DNA from: Sphingomonadaceae bacterium 3R27E2-A | Lineage (GTDB): Bacteria > Pseudomonadota > Alphaproteobacteria > Sphingomonadales > Sphingomonadaceae | DNA: 64,000 nt | Assembly (NCBI GenBank): GCA_005503165.1 | Contig: SCNT01000001.1 | Coordinates: 1-64,000 of the forward strand | Direction: 5' to 3' | The notes under the pieces: model-generated | What the model saw: the letters and a program-made list of their open reading frames with translations, nothing else | The model's database searches: none | What the model was told of the DNA's origin: nothing | Position numbers and translations under genes: made by a program | Shown here: positions 8,790 through 18,572 of the stretch, one piece after another | Layout of the letters: each line of letters begins with the position of its first letter | How positions within the stretch are numbered: the first letter of the stretch is position 1

Positions 8790-11423
8790 CTACTTGCGCA
8801 CCGCGTCGATCGCGCGCCGCAATTCGCTTTGTCCGAACGGCTTGCCGAGGCGCAGGACCGCGGGCCCGATGTCGATGGGGGTCTCGCCATAGCCGGTCGC
8901 GAGGATGATCGGCAGTTCGGGCCGGTGCCGGCGCGCGCGGGCGATCAATTCGCTGCCGGTCATCAGCGGCATGGCCTGATCGGTGATCATCAGGCCGATG
9001 TCGGGCCGCGAGAACAGCGCGTCCAGCGCTTCCTCGCCCGAATTGGCCTCGATGACGACATGTCCCAGATCCTCGAGCAGCGCCGCGCTGTTCATCAGGA
9101 TGAGAGCGTCGTCGTCGACCACCAGGATGACCTCGGCGCGGCCCGCATCGCGTTCGTCGACGTCTGCCGGGACCTGCCCGCCCCTGTGCGCGGCGGTGCT
9201 GAGCGGAAGCCAGATGTGCGCCTCCGTTCCCGCGCCGAGGCGGCTCTCGAGCTGGAGCATGCCGCCGATCTGTCGCGCGAACCCGTGCACCATCGACAGG
9301 CCGAGGCCGGTTCCCTTGCCGACACCCTTGGTCGTGAAGAAGGGATCGGCGGCGCGGGCAAGGGTTTCGCTGTCCATCCCGGCGCCGCTGTCGGCAACGG
9401 TCAGGCGGACATAGCGGCCCGCGGGCAAATCGACCAGATCGCCGCGCGCCAACTCATGCGCTGCGGCGCGAATGGTCAGCCGTCCGCCCCCCGCCATCGC
9501 GTCGCGCGCATTGACCGCGAGATTGAGCAGCGCCATTTCGAGCTGGTTGACGTCGGCGGCGACCGGCGGCAGGTCGGCGGGAAAGCGGGTGTCGATCGCG
9601 AAGCTGGGGCCGAGCGAGCGCTGCAGCAGCTCCATCATGCCCGACACCAGCGCTGCGATGTCGACGCTCTCGGTCTCCAGTTCCTGGCGGCGCGCGAAGG
9701 CAAGCATGCGCTGCGTCAGCGCTGCACCGCGGTCGGTCGCCTTCACCGCGTTCTCGAGCAGCCGCCGCGTCTGCGGGTCGTCCGGCACGCGCTTTTCGAG
9801 CAGCTCGAGCCCGCCGCGGATCGCGGTCAGAAGATTGTTGAAGTCGTGCGCAATGCCGCCGGTCAGCTGGCCGATCGCTTCCATCTTCTGCGATTGGAAC
9901 AGCGCCTCGCGCGCCAGTTCGAGTTCGCGCTGCGCCTCTTCGCGTTCGGTCACGTCGCGCGTGATCTTGGCGAAGCCGATCAGTTCGCCGGCATCGTCGT
10001 GGATCGCGTCAATCACGACGCTGGCGTGGAAGCGCGTGCCGTCCTTGCGCACGCGCCAGCCCTCGGCGGCAAAGCGCCCCTCGCGCCGAGCGGTCTCCAG
10101 CGCGCGCCCGGGCTCGCCGGCTTCACGGTCCTTGTCCGGGTAGAAGGTAGAGAAATGACGACCGATGATCTCGTCGGGGCGATAGCCCTTGATTCGCTCG
10201 GCGCCGGCGTTCCAGCTCGTCACGAGCCCGGTCTCGTCCAGCATGTAGATCGCATAATCGGTGACGCCCTGAACGAGCAGGCGGAACTGGGTCTGGCTGC
10301 GCTCGAGCGCCTTCGACCGCTCCTCGATGCGCTCCTCGAGCGTTTCGTTGAGATGCTGGAGCCGCTCGGCCGTCATCCGGAGCTCGGCCGCGGTCGCGAC
10401 GCGCTCGATATGCGCCCAGCTGCGTTCGGTCACTTCGCGGAGGGTCGCGAGCTCGGTCTCGGTCCACGAATGCGCGGCGCGGTGATGCACCGCCATCAGG
10501 GCGGTGAGCCGGCCCTGCTTCACCAGCGGCATGCAGATCGTCGCGCCGATGCCGATGCCCTGGAACGCCGCGGCGGCTTCGGCGGGAAGTTCGGCGCGAT
10601 TGTCGTTGACGATCAGCGGGCGCCCTGCGCGCAGGTTCTGCACCGCCAGCTCGCCGAAGGCGGCAAGACTGTAGCGGCCGACGATCGAATGCGATCTTTC
10701 GGCGACCCAGTCGCCACGGATCGTGAAGCCGTCCTGGTCCTCGTCCATGTCAGCATAGGCGCAGATCGAAACGCCGAGTTCCTCGCCGGTCATGCGGGTG
10801 ACGATCGACAAGATATGGTCGGAGTCGGTGCTGGCGGCGATCGCCCCGCTAAGACGGTCGAGAAAGCGCAGCCGCGCCTCGCTTTCGCGCAGCGCCGCCG
10901 CCGAACGGACCGCGTCGGTGATCTCGACGACGACCGCCAACACCCCGGCGGGCCTGCCGGCATCGTCGTAGACGGGCGAATAGTCGAGGTCGAGCCACAC
11001 ATCCTCGAACACGCCGGTGCGGTTGAGTCGCAGCAGATGGTCCTTGTAGGCAAGCGTCCCGCCCGCAAGGCCGACGTTCATCACATTGTCGTTGAAGTCG
11101 GCAACCTCGGGCCAGGCCTCGCGCACCGGCATGCCGAGAATGCGCGGGTGATTGTCGACCGCGAACCGCGAATAGGCGTCGTTATAGATCATCGTGCCCT
11201 CGTCGCCCCACAGCATGACGAGCGGCACGGGCGAATGGAGCAGGAAAGCGGTTATGGCGCGCAGGCTTTGCGACCAGCTTTCGATCGGGCCGAGCGGCGT
11301 CGCGCGCCAGTCGTAGGCAGCAATGCGCGCGCCCATCTCTCCGCCGTCGCCGAGAAAGGCAAAATCGTCCGACTGGCGGGCGAGCGTCTGAAGCACTTCG
11401 CTATGTTCCCCCTTTGACGGCAT
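8790..11423 (-). CDS. Hybrid sensor histidine kinase with PAS, GAF and receiver domains
   Basis: A protein of 877 residues, soluble. Order: PAS-like domain (about 20-150), GAF domain (about 175-330), a coiled coil, a second PAS (about 365-490), HisKA with GGIAHDFNNLL near 524 (phospho-His), HATPase with N box NLAVNARDAM near 638 and G boxes DSGAGM and GKGTGLGLS, then a C-terminal receiver with DDD near its start and the phospho-Asp in LMITDQAMP near 814. This is the usual layout of cytosolic hybrid kinases that feed a separate phosphorelay; no partner regulator is adjacent except the Crp/Fnr gene, which ends 44 bases before this start. Likely cotranscribed with it. Start ATG 11423 was chosen as the first one after the upstream gene. 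Confidence 0.9.
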   Translation of the reverse strand: MPSKGEHSEVLQTLARQSDDFAFLGDGGEMGARIAAYDWRATPLGPIESWSQSLRAITAFLLHSPVPLVMLWGDEGTMIYNDAYSRFAVDNHPRILGMPVREAWPEVADFNDNVMNVGLAGGTLAYKDHLLRLNRTGVFEDVWLDLDYSPVYDDAGRPAGVLAVVVEITDAVRSAAALRESEARLRFLDRLSGAIAASTDSDHILSIVTRMTGEELGVSICAYADMDEDQDGFTIRGDWVAERSHSIVGRYSLAAFGELAVQNLRAGRPLIVNDNRAELPAEAAAAFQGIGIGATICMPLVKQGRLTALMAVHHRAAHSWTETELATLREVTERSWAHIERVATAAELRMTAERLQHLNETLEERIEERSKALERSQTQFRLLVQGVTDYAIYMLDETGLVTSWNAGAERIKGYRPDEIIGRHFSTFYPDKDREAGEPGRALETARREGRFAAEGWRVRKDGTRFHASVVIDAIHDDAGELIGFAKITRDVTEREEAQRELELAREALFQSQKMEAIGQLTGGIAHDFNNLLTAIRGGLELLEKRVPDDPQTRRLLENAVKATDRGAALTQRMLAFARRQELETESVDIAALVSGMMELLQRSLGPSFAIDTRFPADLPPVAADVNQLEMALLNLAVNARDAMAGGGRLTIRAAAHELARGDLVDLPAGRYVRLTVADSGAGMDSETLARAADPFFTTKGVGKGTGLGLSMVHGFARQIGGMLQLESRLGAGTEAHIWLPLSTAAHRGGQVPADVDERDAGRAEVILVVDDDALILMNSAALLEDLGHVVIEANSGEEALDALFSRPDIGLMITDQAMPLMTGSELIARARRHRPELPIILATGYGETPIDIGPAVLRLGKPFGQSELRRAIDAVRK

Positions 11424-11467
11424 AGATACGTAGCGATCCTTCTTTGGTTCCGCGCGGCGGTGCCGGG

Positions 11468-12241
11468 TCAGTCGCGCTCGATCCCGCGGAACAGCGCCGT
11501 AACGCGCTCGACTGCGCGGTCCGTCCCGTCGAGGTGAAGATAATTGGCGTTGAACGCCGCGATGCCCGCGAGTTCGGCAAAATCGGGGATGAAGAGACGC
11601 AGGTTGCGCAGCTCGACCGCGCAGCGCCGCCGCAGTTGCTGGACCGTGCGGTTGACATGTACCTGCGTCAGCCCCGTCGCTTCGGCGAGCTGCCCCTGGG
11701 TAAGCAGGAAATCGCATTCGCCGCCGCCCGACACCGGGATGCCGTGCTGCCGCGCGAAGATTTCGCACATCAGTTGCGCAACGCGCTCGATCGCGTTGCG
11801 CTGACCGATGTTGATCGTCCACTCGCGCTGGATTGCCGCGGTGACGATCTCGCCCCAGCACAGGAGCTGCGCGAGGTTCGGGCATTGACGGAGCAGCGAG
11901 CCCGCCTCCTGCCGGCCGATCTCGGCGACGGTCAACCGGCGCACCGCCGACAGCGAATGGTCAGTGCGCCCGACGGTGAAAAGGTCGAGATCGCAAGGCT
12001 GGCCGGGGAGGACGAGCGCCAGGATCTGGCGCCGCCCGTCGGGCAACTGCTTATATTTCTGCGCCCAGCCCGACAGAACGACGCGCAGCGCCGCGGGGCG
12101 CTCGCCCTCGCGCACGATGTCGGTGCCCTTGGCATAGTCGCGCGCATTGCGCGCGAGGCTGGCCTCCCAGGCCATCCACTCGGCGGAACTGAGTAGTCGA
12201 TTGAGAATGCGCCCGAATGTCACGCTGTACGCCCCTGTCAT
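11468..12241 (-). CDS. Crp/Fnr family transcription regulator 1
   Basis: A protein of 257 residues: a cNMP-binding-like beta barrel (about 25-140), a long dimer helix, and a winged helix (about 175-245) with recognition region GQLAEATGLTQVHVNRTVQQL split over the HTH. No Fnr-type N-terminal cysteines are seen, so it does not look like an oxygen sensor of the Fnr kind. The segment INIGQRNAIERVAQLMCEI is typical of a clade common in sphingomonads and rhizobia. The kinase gene follows, suggesting a shared operon. The ATG sits in the loop of a perfect 8-bp inverted repeat, see the separate entry. Confidence 0.87.
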   Translation of the reverse strand: MTGAYSVTFGRILNRLLSSAEWMAWEASLARNARDYAKGTDIVREGERPAALRVVLSGWAQKYKQLPDGRRQILALVLPGQPCDLDLFTVGRTDHSLSAVRRLTVAEIGRQEAGSLLRQCPNLAQLLCWGEIVTAAIQREWTINIGQRNAIERVAQLMCEIFARQHGIPVSGGGECDFLLTQGQLAEATGLTQVHVNRTVQQLRRRCAVELRNLRLFIPDFAELAGIAAFNANYLHLDGTDRAVERVTALFRGIERD

Positions 12242-12249
12242 AGGGGCGT
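12229..12249. promoter_or_regulatory. Inverted repeat enclosing the start codon of Crp/Fnr regulator 1
   Basis: acgcccct (12229-12236) and aggggcgt (12242-12249) are perfect 8-base arms around gtcat, which is the start codon region on the reverse strand (ATGAC). In RNA this gives an 8-bp GC-rich stem with the AUG in a 5-base loop; in DNA it is a symmetric site. Possible autoregulatory operator or translation-limiting hairpin. Confidence 0.5.
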
Positions 12250-12339
12250 GATGTGCGGTAAGCCGCCGAGTCACATTCACACAGGTTAAGTTTGCGGCCG
12301 AGGTCGATTTTTTTAGCCGCTGGTGCGCTCGGCGGTGCG

Positions 12340-13701
12340 TCAGACCATCAAACGCAGCAGGTCGGGGATGGTCGCGGTGGCGAAACCGATCGCGCTGTCC
12401 GATATGCCATAGGGAATGAAAAGCTCGTCGCCGACGCGCAGCGCCCCGCAAGTATAGACGACATTGGGGACATAGCCCTCGCGGTCGCTTTCGGCCGCGG
12501 TGAGGATCGGGCACGCGGTGCGGCCGAGCACGCGGGACGGATCGTCGCGGTCGAGCAGCGCGGCGCCGAGGCTGTACTTGCGCATCGCGCCGACCCCGTG
12601 GGTCAGCAAGATCCAGCCGTCGTCGCATTCGATCGGGCTGCCGCAATTGCCCATCTGGACAAATTCCCACGGAAAGGCGGGGCTGAGCAGCGGCGTGCCC
12701 TCGTCGTCCCAGTCGGTCAGCGTGTCCGAGCCGAGCAGGGTGACATTCTTGCCGTCCTGCCGCCCGACGACCAGGAAGCGCCCGCCGATCTTGCGCGGAA
12801 ACAGCGCCATGCCCTTGTTGCGCGCTGCGCGGCCGGTCAGCGGCTCGAGGCTGAAGCTCGCAAAATCCTTTGTCCGCAAGAGTTCGGAGCGAATCGCCTG
12901 GCCCGAATAGGCGGTGTAGGTACCGAGATATTCGCTGGTGCCGTCGTCGTGCGTGAAACGGACGAGCCGCAGATCCTCGAGCCCATTGCGCTGTGCCTCG
13001 GTCACCGGAAAGAGCACGCTGTTCGAAATCGGGCTGTCCGGCTGGCGGTGCACCATCGTCGCATCGTCGGGGCCGAGGTCGTGCCGATCGTCGGGCACAC
13101 CCGCCATCGCGGGGCCCGACTGCGGCCACAGGCTGAAGTCATCGTCGATTCCGATGATCCCCTCGCGAAAGGCGACCGAACTGATGTGGCCTTCGCCGAC
13201 GGCGCGCATCGACATGACGAAGCGCTGCTGCCCGCGGCCGAGCCCGCTCTGGTCAGGGTGGGGCACAATGCTGGGGTTCATGAGCGCCGCCGCGGCATAG
13301 CTGTATTCGTGGCAGAAATAGGCGCCGATCAGCCGCCGCTTGGCCGGCGAGATCGCCGCCACGTCGAGACCCAGATCCTCCGCAATCTCCGCGAAGCGTT
13401 CGTCGAAGATCCGCCCGATCTGCCAGTGGCGCTCCGAAAAGTCCTGCCACACCGTGTCGAGTTCGAGCGCGGCCTGGTCTTCGCCGAGACGCAGGACATC
13501 CTGCACCAGCACGGCGGCACGCGACGTCTCGGACACGCTGGCCTGCCACGCGAGATGGAACGGGCGCAACACGACGCGCGACGGATCGGCGGTCAGTTTT
13601 TGCGCAAGGATACGCAGCGGGGACGGCACGGATCTGCAATTGAGCATGGACGATTTGACATTCTCTTCGACGCCCCCCCGCGAGCACAATAGGGTTTCCA
13701 T
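12340..13701 (-). CDS. Glycoside hydrolase/phosphorylase family 130 protein
   Basis: A protein of 453 residues. GH130 features include ARNKGMALFPRKI, GNCGSPIE, and GWILLTHGVGAMRKYSLGA in the C-terminal propeller, the region that in GH130 binds mannoside and phosphate. GH130 enzymes act on beta-1,2- or beta-1,4-mannosides by phosphorolysis or hydrolysis; which one applies here is not decided. The first about 110 residues form an N-terminal extension seen in the long GH130 subgroup. It lies behind a perfect EcfG-type promoter whose position supports ATG 13701. Substrate may be a storage or surface mannan (inference). Confidence 0.85.
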   Translation of the reverse strand: METLLCSRGGVEENVKSSMLNCRSVPSPLRILAQKLTADPSRVVLRPFHLAWQASVSETSRAAVLVQDVLRLGEDQAALELDTVWQDFSERHWQIGRIFDERFAEIAEDLGLDVAAISPAKRRLIGAYFCHEYSYAAAALMNPSIVPHPDQSGLGRGQQRFVMSMRAVGEGHISSVAFREGIIGIDDDFSLWPQSGPAMAGVPDDRHDLGPDDATMVHRQPDSPISNSVLFPVTEAQRNGLEDLRLVRFTHDDGTSEYLGTYTAYSGQAIRSELLRTKDFASFSLEPLTGRAARNKGMALFPRKIGGRFLVVGRQDGKNVTLLGSDTLTDWDDEGTPLLSPAFPWEFVQMGNCGSPIECDDGWILLTHGVGAMRKYSLGAALLDRDDPSRVLGRTACPILTAAESDREGYVPNVVYTCGALRVGDELFIPYGISDSAIGFATATIPDLLRLMV

Positions 13702-13727
13702 CGCGGGATAGGCAAGGCGCTAAGCCC

Positions 13728-13752
13728 AACGCCCCTCGGATGCCTATGTTCC
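13728..13752 (-). promoter_or_regulatory. EcfG (general stress response) type promoter for the GH130 gene
   Basis: On the reverse strand GGAAC (13752-13748), 16 bases, then CGTT (13731-13728): an exact match to the GGAAC-N16/17-CGTT consensus known for alphaproteobacterial EcfG/sigma-T. The expected transcript start is near 13720, about 20 bases before ATG 13701. Confidence 0.75.
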
Positions 13753-13834
13753 AGGCGACGCTTTGGCAGCCGGCGACGCAACCGGTGCGTCGCTACCGCG
13801 TTCGTTGGACAATGTGCCGGAAACATCTCTCGTC

Positions 13835-14596
13835 ATGACCCCGCGCTGGCCCTCGATGCTGTGGGTCGTCCGCCATGGGCAGAGCGCCGGCAACGTCGCG
13901 CGCGACGCCGCCGATGCGGCGGGCGCTCTCCGGATCGCGCTCGACCATCGCGACGTCGATGTCCCGCTGTCGGCCCTCGGCGAGGACCAGTCGCGCGCGC
14001 TCGGCGAATGGTTCGCGGCGGGCGAAGAGGACGGCCGGCCCGAGATCATGCTCGCCTCGCCCTATGTCCGTGCGGTCCAGACCGCCGAGATCTTTCGCGC
14101 GGCTGGGGGCTGCGCGCCCGACGAGAGGATATGCATCGACGAAAGGCTGCGCGAAAAGGAGTTCGGCATTCTCGACGGACTGACCCGGATCGGGATCGAG
14201 GCCTCGCATCCCGAGCAGGCCGAGTTCCGCTCGACGCTGGGCAAATTCTATCATCGCCCGCCGGGCGGCGAGAGCTGGTGCGATGTGATCCTGCGCCTGC
14301 GTTCGTTGCTCGACACGGTATCGCTCCACTATGGCGGGCGCCGCGTCATGATCGTCGCGCATCAGGTCGTCGTGTTATGCCTCCGGACGATCATCGAAAA
14401 TCTCGGCGAGCGCGAGATATTGACGATCGACCGTCAGGGCGACGTGGCCAATTGCGCGATCACCGAATATCGTTTCGATCCCGATGCCGGACGCGACGGT
14501 AACCTCGTCCTCGCCCGCTACAACGTCACCGCGCCGATGGCGGGCGAGGTGCGAGTCACCCGCGAACCCGATGCGATGGTCGCTTCGCGTGGCTGA
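13835..14596 (+). CDS. Histidine phosphatase superfamily protein (phosphoglycerate mutase-like)
   Basis: A protein of 253 residues from ATG 13835. WVVRHGQSAGN at 10-20 holds the phospho-His RHG motif; SPYVRAVQTAEI supplies the second Arg, the acid is in DERLREKEFG, and HQVVVLCLR carries the second His near 170. Members dephosphorylate small metabolites, sugars or proteins. It is divergent from the GH130 gene and overlaps the NAD(P)HX dehydratase gene by 8 bases, so the latter is probably its operon partner. An upstream TTG at 13763 is possible but adds unconserved residues and no ribosome site. Confidence 0.85.
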   Translation: MTPRWPSMLWVVRHGQSAGNVARDAADAAGALRIALDHRDVDVPLSALGEDQSRALGEWFAAGEEDGRPEIMLASPYVRAVQTAEIFRAAGGCAPDERICIDERLREKEFGILDGLTRIGIEASHPEQAEFRSTLGKFYHRPPGGESWCDVILRLRSLLDTVSLHYGGRRVMIVAHQVVVLCLRTIIENLGEREILTIDRQGDVANCAITEYRFDPDAGRDGNLVLARYNVTAPMAGEVRVTREPDAMVASRG

Positions 14597-15470
14597 GCCC
14601 GTTCCCCTCGACACAGGGTGGCTCAAGGCCCATCCGCTTCCCGATCATCACGATAATGTCGACAAGAACGGCCGCGGGCGCGTGCTGGTGATCGGCGGAT
14701 GCCGCCGCGTGCCCGGGGGCATGTTGCTTACCGCGGAGGCCGCGTTCCGCGCCGGCGCGGGCAAGGTCACGATCGCAACGATCGAATCGGCGGCCATTCC
14801 CGTGGGCGTTTCCTTTCCGTGTTCCGCGGTCGTCGCGCTGCCCGAAACGGCAGAGGGAGAGATCGCGCCCGCAGGTGCCGATCTTCTGCTCGCCGAGCTC
14901 CCGCTGCATGACGCGATCGTTTTCGGGCCTGCGATGATCGACGAGGATGGCGTCGAAGCCCTGCTCGCCGCAATCCTCCCCTCGCTTCCCGAGGAGATGT
15001 TCCTGTTGCTCGACGCGTTTGCGCTGCGCGCAGCGACCGCGCATGCCGACGCGATCGCCGCGCGGGGAAAGCGCACGGTGATGACGCCGCACGAGGGCGA
15101 ACTCGCGGCGCTGCTCGGCGCCGACAAGGAGGAAGTGGCGCGCAATCCGCTTGCTGCGCTGGCCAAAGCCGCCGACACCTATCGCTCGACGGTGATGGTG
15201 AAAGGCGCGACGAGCCATTTGATGGCCGGGGAAACCTGCCTGTCCTATGCCGGGGGCGGCCTGGGCCTTGCGGTCAGCGGATCGGGCGATGTGCTCGGAG
15301 GGTTGATCGCCGGCCTTGGCGCGCGGGGATTGCCCGCGTTGCCGGCGGCCGCATGGGGCATCTGGCTCCATGGCGAGGCGGGACGGCGCATGGCCGAGAC
15401 GATGGGGCCAATCGGCTATCTGGCGCGCGAGTTGCTGCCGATCGTCCCGGGCCTGATGCGCGGAGTCTAG
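14589..15470 (+). CDS. nnrD: ADP-dependent NAD(P)H-hydrate dehydratase
   Basis: A protein of 293 residues if read from GTG 14589, which overlaps the previous gene by 8 bases; ATG 14571 is an alternative. The ribokinase-like fold shows GRVLVIGG near the N-terminus, MTPHEGELAALL near 164 and the ATP-binding GSGDVLGGLIAGLGARG near 229. The family repairs damaged NADHX/NADPHX using ADP. Most bacteria fuse it to the epimerase NnrE; here only the dehydratase domain is present, so the epimerase must lie elsewhere. The gene name follows the domain, not an assay. Confidence 0.85.
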   Translation: MAEPVPLDTGWLKAHPLPDHHDNVDKNGRGRVLVIGGCRRVPGGMLLTAEAAFRAGAGKVTIATIESAAIPVGVSFPCSAVVALPETAEGEIAPAGADLLLAELPLHDAIVFGPAMIDEDGVEALLAAILPSLPEEMFLLLDAFALRAATAHADAIAARGKRTVMTPHEGELAALLGADKEEVARNPLAALAKAADTYRSTVMVKGATSHLMAGETCLSYAGGGLGLAVSGSGDVLGGLIAGLGARGLPALPAAAWGIWLHGEAGRRMAETMGPIGYLARELLPIVPGLMRGV

Positions 15471-15480
15471 CCGCTCGCGG

Positions 15481-15639
15481 TCATTCGGCTTGCGCCGCCT
15501 CTTCTTCCTTCCGCCTCTGCCGCGTTGCTTCCTCGGTCCGGCGCTTTTCGGCGCGCGAGCTCCGGTTGTTGGCGATCGCCCACAGTAGCACGATCGCAAA
15601 GAGGATCGGGCCGAGGATCGTCATGAGGGTCCATTCCAT
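15481..15639 (-). CDS. Small single-pass membrane protein (52 residues)
   Basis: MEWTLMTILGPILFAIVLLW starts a short protein with one membrane helix at about 5-22, followed by NNRSSRAEKRRTEE and a charged helix ending EEEAAQAE. The pattern fits a small inner-membrane protein with a basic and acidic cytoplasmic tail. GAAAGGAAATTCG precedes ATG 15639. I know similar short proteins in sphingomonads but no function. Confidence 0.6.
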   Translation of the reverse strand: MEWTLMTILGPILFAIVLLWAIANNRSSRAEKRRTEEATRQRRKEEEAAQAE

Positions 15640-15694
15640 CGAATTTCCTTTCGGTCGGCAAAAAAGCGGCCAGCGGTCGTCGAAGCGCCGGCGC

Positions 15695-16054
15695 TCAGCG
15701 GCTGCCGCCGACCGGCGCATCGGCGCCCTTCGCCGGTCCCTTGCCGGCCGGCGCGGCCGCCGCGCCGCCTCCGCCTTGCGGGTCTGAATCATAATCCTCG
15801 GGATTGCCGCGCCCGCCCGCGCCGGCGCCGCTGCCGGATACCGGGCCGCTGCCGGTTCCCCGCCGCGCGCCGCGGTTCGCCGCCGCGTCGCCCGCGGCAC
15901 GGTCTTCGCGCGGATAATCCTCGGGCGTCACGTTTCCGACATTTTCGCGGTCTTCGACCTTTGCGGGCGCGAGCGAGCCGGGGGTCCTGATATTCTCGTC
16001 GGTCGCCTCGGGGCGCGCATCGCCCATGGGGCCGCGGGGAATGTTGTTCGCCAT
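15695..16054 (-). CDS. Low-complexity hydrophilic protein (119 residues)
   Basis: MANNIPRGPMGDARPEATDE begins a soluble, probably disordered protein. It is rich in Gly, Ala, Pro and charged residues, with two spaced PEDY motifs (NVTPEDYPRED and GNPEDYDSD) and a C-terminal Gly/Ala stretch. No signal peptide or domain. AGAAGGAGAACG lies just before ATG 16054, a strong ribosome site, which supports it as real. It ends upstream of a small membrane protein and follows a DUF4142 gene on the same strand; these may be stress-induced together. Confidence 0.6.
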   Translation of the reverse strand: MANNIPRGPMGDARPEATDENIRTPGSLAPAKVEDRENVGNVTPEDYPREDRAAGDAAANRGARRGTGSGPVSGSGAGAGGRGNPEDYDSDPQGGGGAAAAPAGKGPAKGADAPVGGSR

Positions 16055-16070
16055 CTTCGTTCTCCTTCTG

Positions 16071-16649
16071 TCACCGCGCGCCCGCGAGCTTGTCGAGCCG
16101 GGCGCGATGCGTCTCGACGACAGGCACGATTTCGGCTGCGGCTTTCCTGAGCGGAACGGTATCGCCATTGGCGGCATAGGCCTTATGGAGCGCGAGCGCC
16201 CTTTCGTGCGCGCTGCGCTGATGCGCAAGATAGACGGCGTCGATCCCGGCAGCGTCGGCCGCCTTGATCTCGCCGAGCATCTTCTGCTGGTCGGCGTCGA
16301 GCTTCGGCGCCGCGGCGTCGACACCGGCGCCACTCGCCGCCGCCTCGATCTTCGCGGTCGACTGGCCATGCTGGTCGATCATCATTTGGGCAAATTTCCT
16401 GATCTCCGCGTCGCTCGATTTGGCAAGCAGCGCCCTGGATGATTCGATTTCCCAAAGATCGCCCGCGCCGGCTTTGGCGACATAGCCGGCAGCGTCGGTG
16501 GGGGTCGCGGGTGTCGCTGCGGGGATTTCGTCGACCGGCGCCGCCGTCGTGCCGGCGGCGGCCGCGTCTTCGGGGGGCGCAGTCGTATCGCTGTTTCCTC
16601 CGCATGCGCCGAGCAAAAGGATGGCGGGGATCAGGCAGGCGTTTTTCAT
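16071..16649 (-). CDS. DUF4142 lipoprotein
   Basis: A protein of 192 residues. Lipobox LLLGAC gives Cys16, then a Thr/Ala/Pro linker to about 50 and a DUF4142 domain with YVAKAGAGDLWEIESSRAL, FAQMMIDQHGQSTAKI and AHQRSAHERAL: a four-helix, ferritin-like bundle whose spaced histidines suggest metal or stress roles, though this is unproven. Predicted in the periplasm, anchored to a membrane. A near-consensus EcfG promoter lies about 45 bases upstream. The low-complexity protein gene follows after 16 bases. Confidence 0.82.
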   Translation of the reverse strand: MKNACLIPAILLLGACGGNSDTTAPPEDAAAAGTTAAPVDEIPAATPATPTDAAGYVAKAGAGDLWEIESSRALLAKSSDAEIRKFAQMMIDQHGQSTAKIEAAASGAGVDAAAPKLDADQQKMLGEIKAADAAGIDAVYLAHQRSAHERALALHKAYAANGDTVPLRKAAAEIVPVVETHRARLDKLAGAR

Positions 16650-16689
16650 GGGAATACTCTCTTGCGTCGACCCCCACCCTCGCTGGGGA

Positions 16690-16715
16690 AACCACCGGCT
16701 ATCGCGCGGCGTTCC
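16690..16715 (-). promoter_or_regulatory. Probable EcfG-type promoter of the DUF4142 gene
   Basis: On the reverse strand GGAAC (16715-16711), 17 bases, then GGTT (16693-16690): one base off the EcfG/sigma-T consensus GGAAC-N16/17-CGTT. ATG 16649 follows at a suitable distance. Confidence 0.5.
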
Positions 16716-16767
16716 TCGCTTTGCGTTCGACGGAACGCGGAAAATCGCAGCGCTTGATCTGTGATAA

Positions 16768-17701
<934 letters not shown>

Positions 17702-17705
<4 letters not shown>

Positions 17706-18379
17706 GGCGCGGCTCGCGGGTCGCGGAACGGCGGTGTCCATTCGGCGCCGACCGCACGGCCGCTATATTGGGCCGCCTCGCTCGCCTCGCCGTGCCGCGC
17801 GAGCATCGGATTGATGCTGCCCGCCAGTTTCGCATCGCGCACCAGGATACGCTCGCGCATGCGTTCGTAACGGCCATCGGCGCGCAGCCGCTCGAACTGG
17901 TCGTGCAGGTTGAAGACGAGCGCCGGACGGGGAAAGCGGCGCGCGGGGCGCGACGCGCGCGGATGCAGCCCGACGACGAAATAGGCCTCGCCGGCGAAGC
18001 TCAGGGAAAAATGCGGGTTGGCGGGATCGGCACAGACGCGCGGATCATAGGACATGCCCTTCCACGCATCCTTGTCGGCCAGCGACTGGAGACGGCTCCA
18101 CAACGCGTCCTCGAACTGCTTTTCGTCGAGGTCATCCGGGCCGTGAAAAATCACCACCAGACTGCGAAAGCCGTCGGGATCGCTCCGATAGGCCTTCGCC
18201 CAGTCGGCCAGTTCGCGGTGGATGTCGAGGTCGTTCCACGCGCTCGTCAATTCACGCGCCGCGACGACCCTGATCCCGCCATTTGCAAAAGCGGATTTGG
18301 CGCCGAGGCAAGGGTAATCGGGATCGGAAATGAAATCGGCGAAGGCGGCGGGGAGTTCGTGGGTTGCTGGGTTCTGCAT
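17702..18379 (-). CDS. YqcI/YcgG (GntA-like) family heme-dependent N-oxygenase candidate
   Basis: A protein of 225 residues from ATG 18379. The family signature includes YPCLGAKSAFANGG near the N-terminus, DPDGFRSLVVIFHGP, DPRVCADPANPHFSLSFAGE and FVVGLHPRASRPARRF, then PALVFNLHDQFERLR. In this family GntA of the guanitoxin pathway is a heme enzyme that N-hydroxylates a guanidino substrate. Here it is translationally coupled to a DUF1989 protein, so the two probably act on the same nitrogen compound. No other guanitoxin genes are seen. A start at 18466 would add 29 residues with no family match. Confidence 0.8.
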
Positions 18380-18572
18380 GACAAACGAACGAGCCGCGCC
18401 GGCCTTGGCTCCCGGCGAGCAGCGCACAGGAACATCAATCTTTTCCAAACTTGATCCAGATTGCACCTGGAGCCTGTCAACGCTCGCGCTCGTACCGGCA
18501 GGCCCGCACCGCGTCGCGCTTCGGGCTGGGCATGTCGCGGTTCGAACAGGGTGGCAGCGTTAGCGCCAATCC

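Noticed and set aside
8469-11417. A 982-codon open frame on the + strand opposite the hybrid kinase
   Set aside because: The kinase on the other strand has all its domain motifs; this one is Arg/Ala-rich without any domain.
16732-16760. Second EcfG promoter for the 84-residue protein (GGAAC at 16732)
   Set aside because: No CGTT or GGTT at 16-17 bases downstream.
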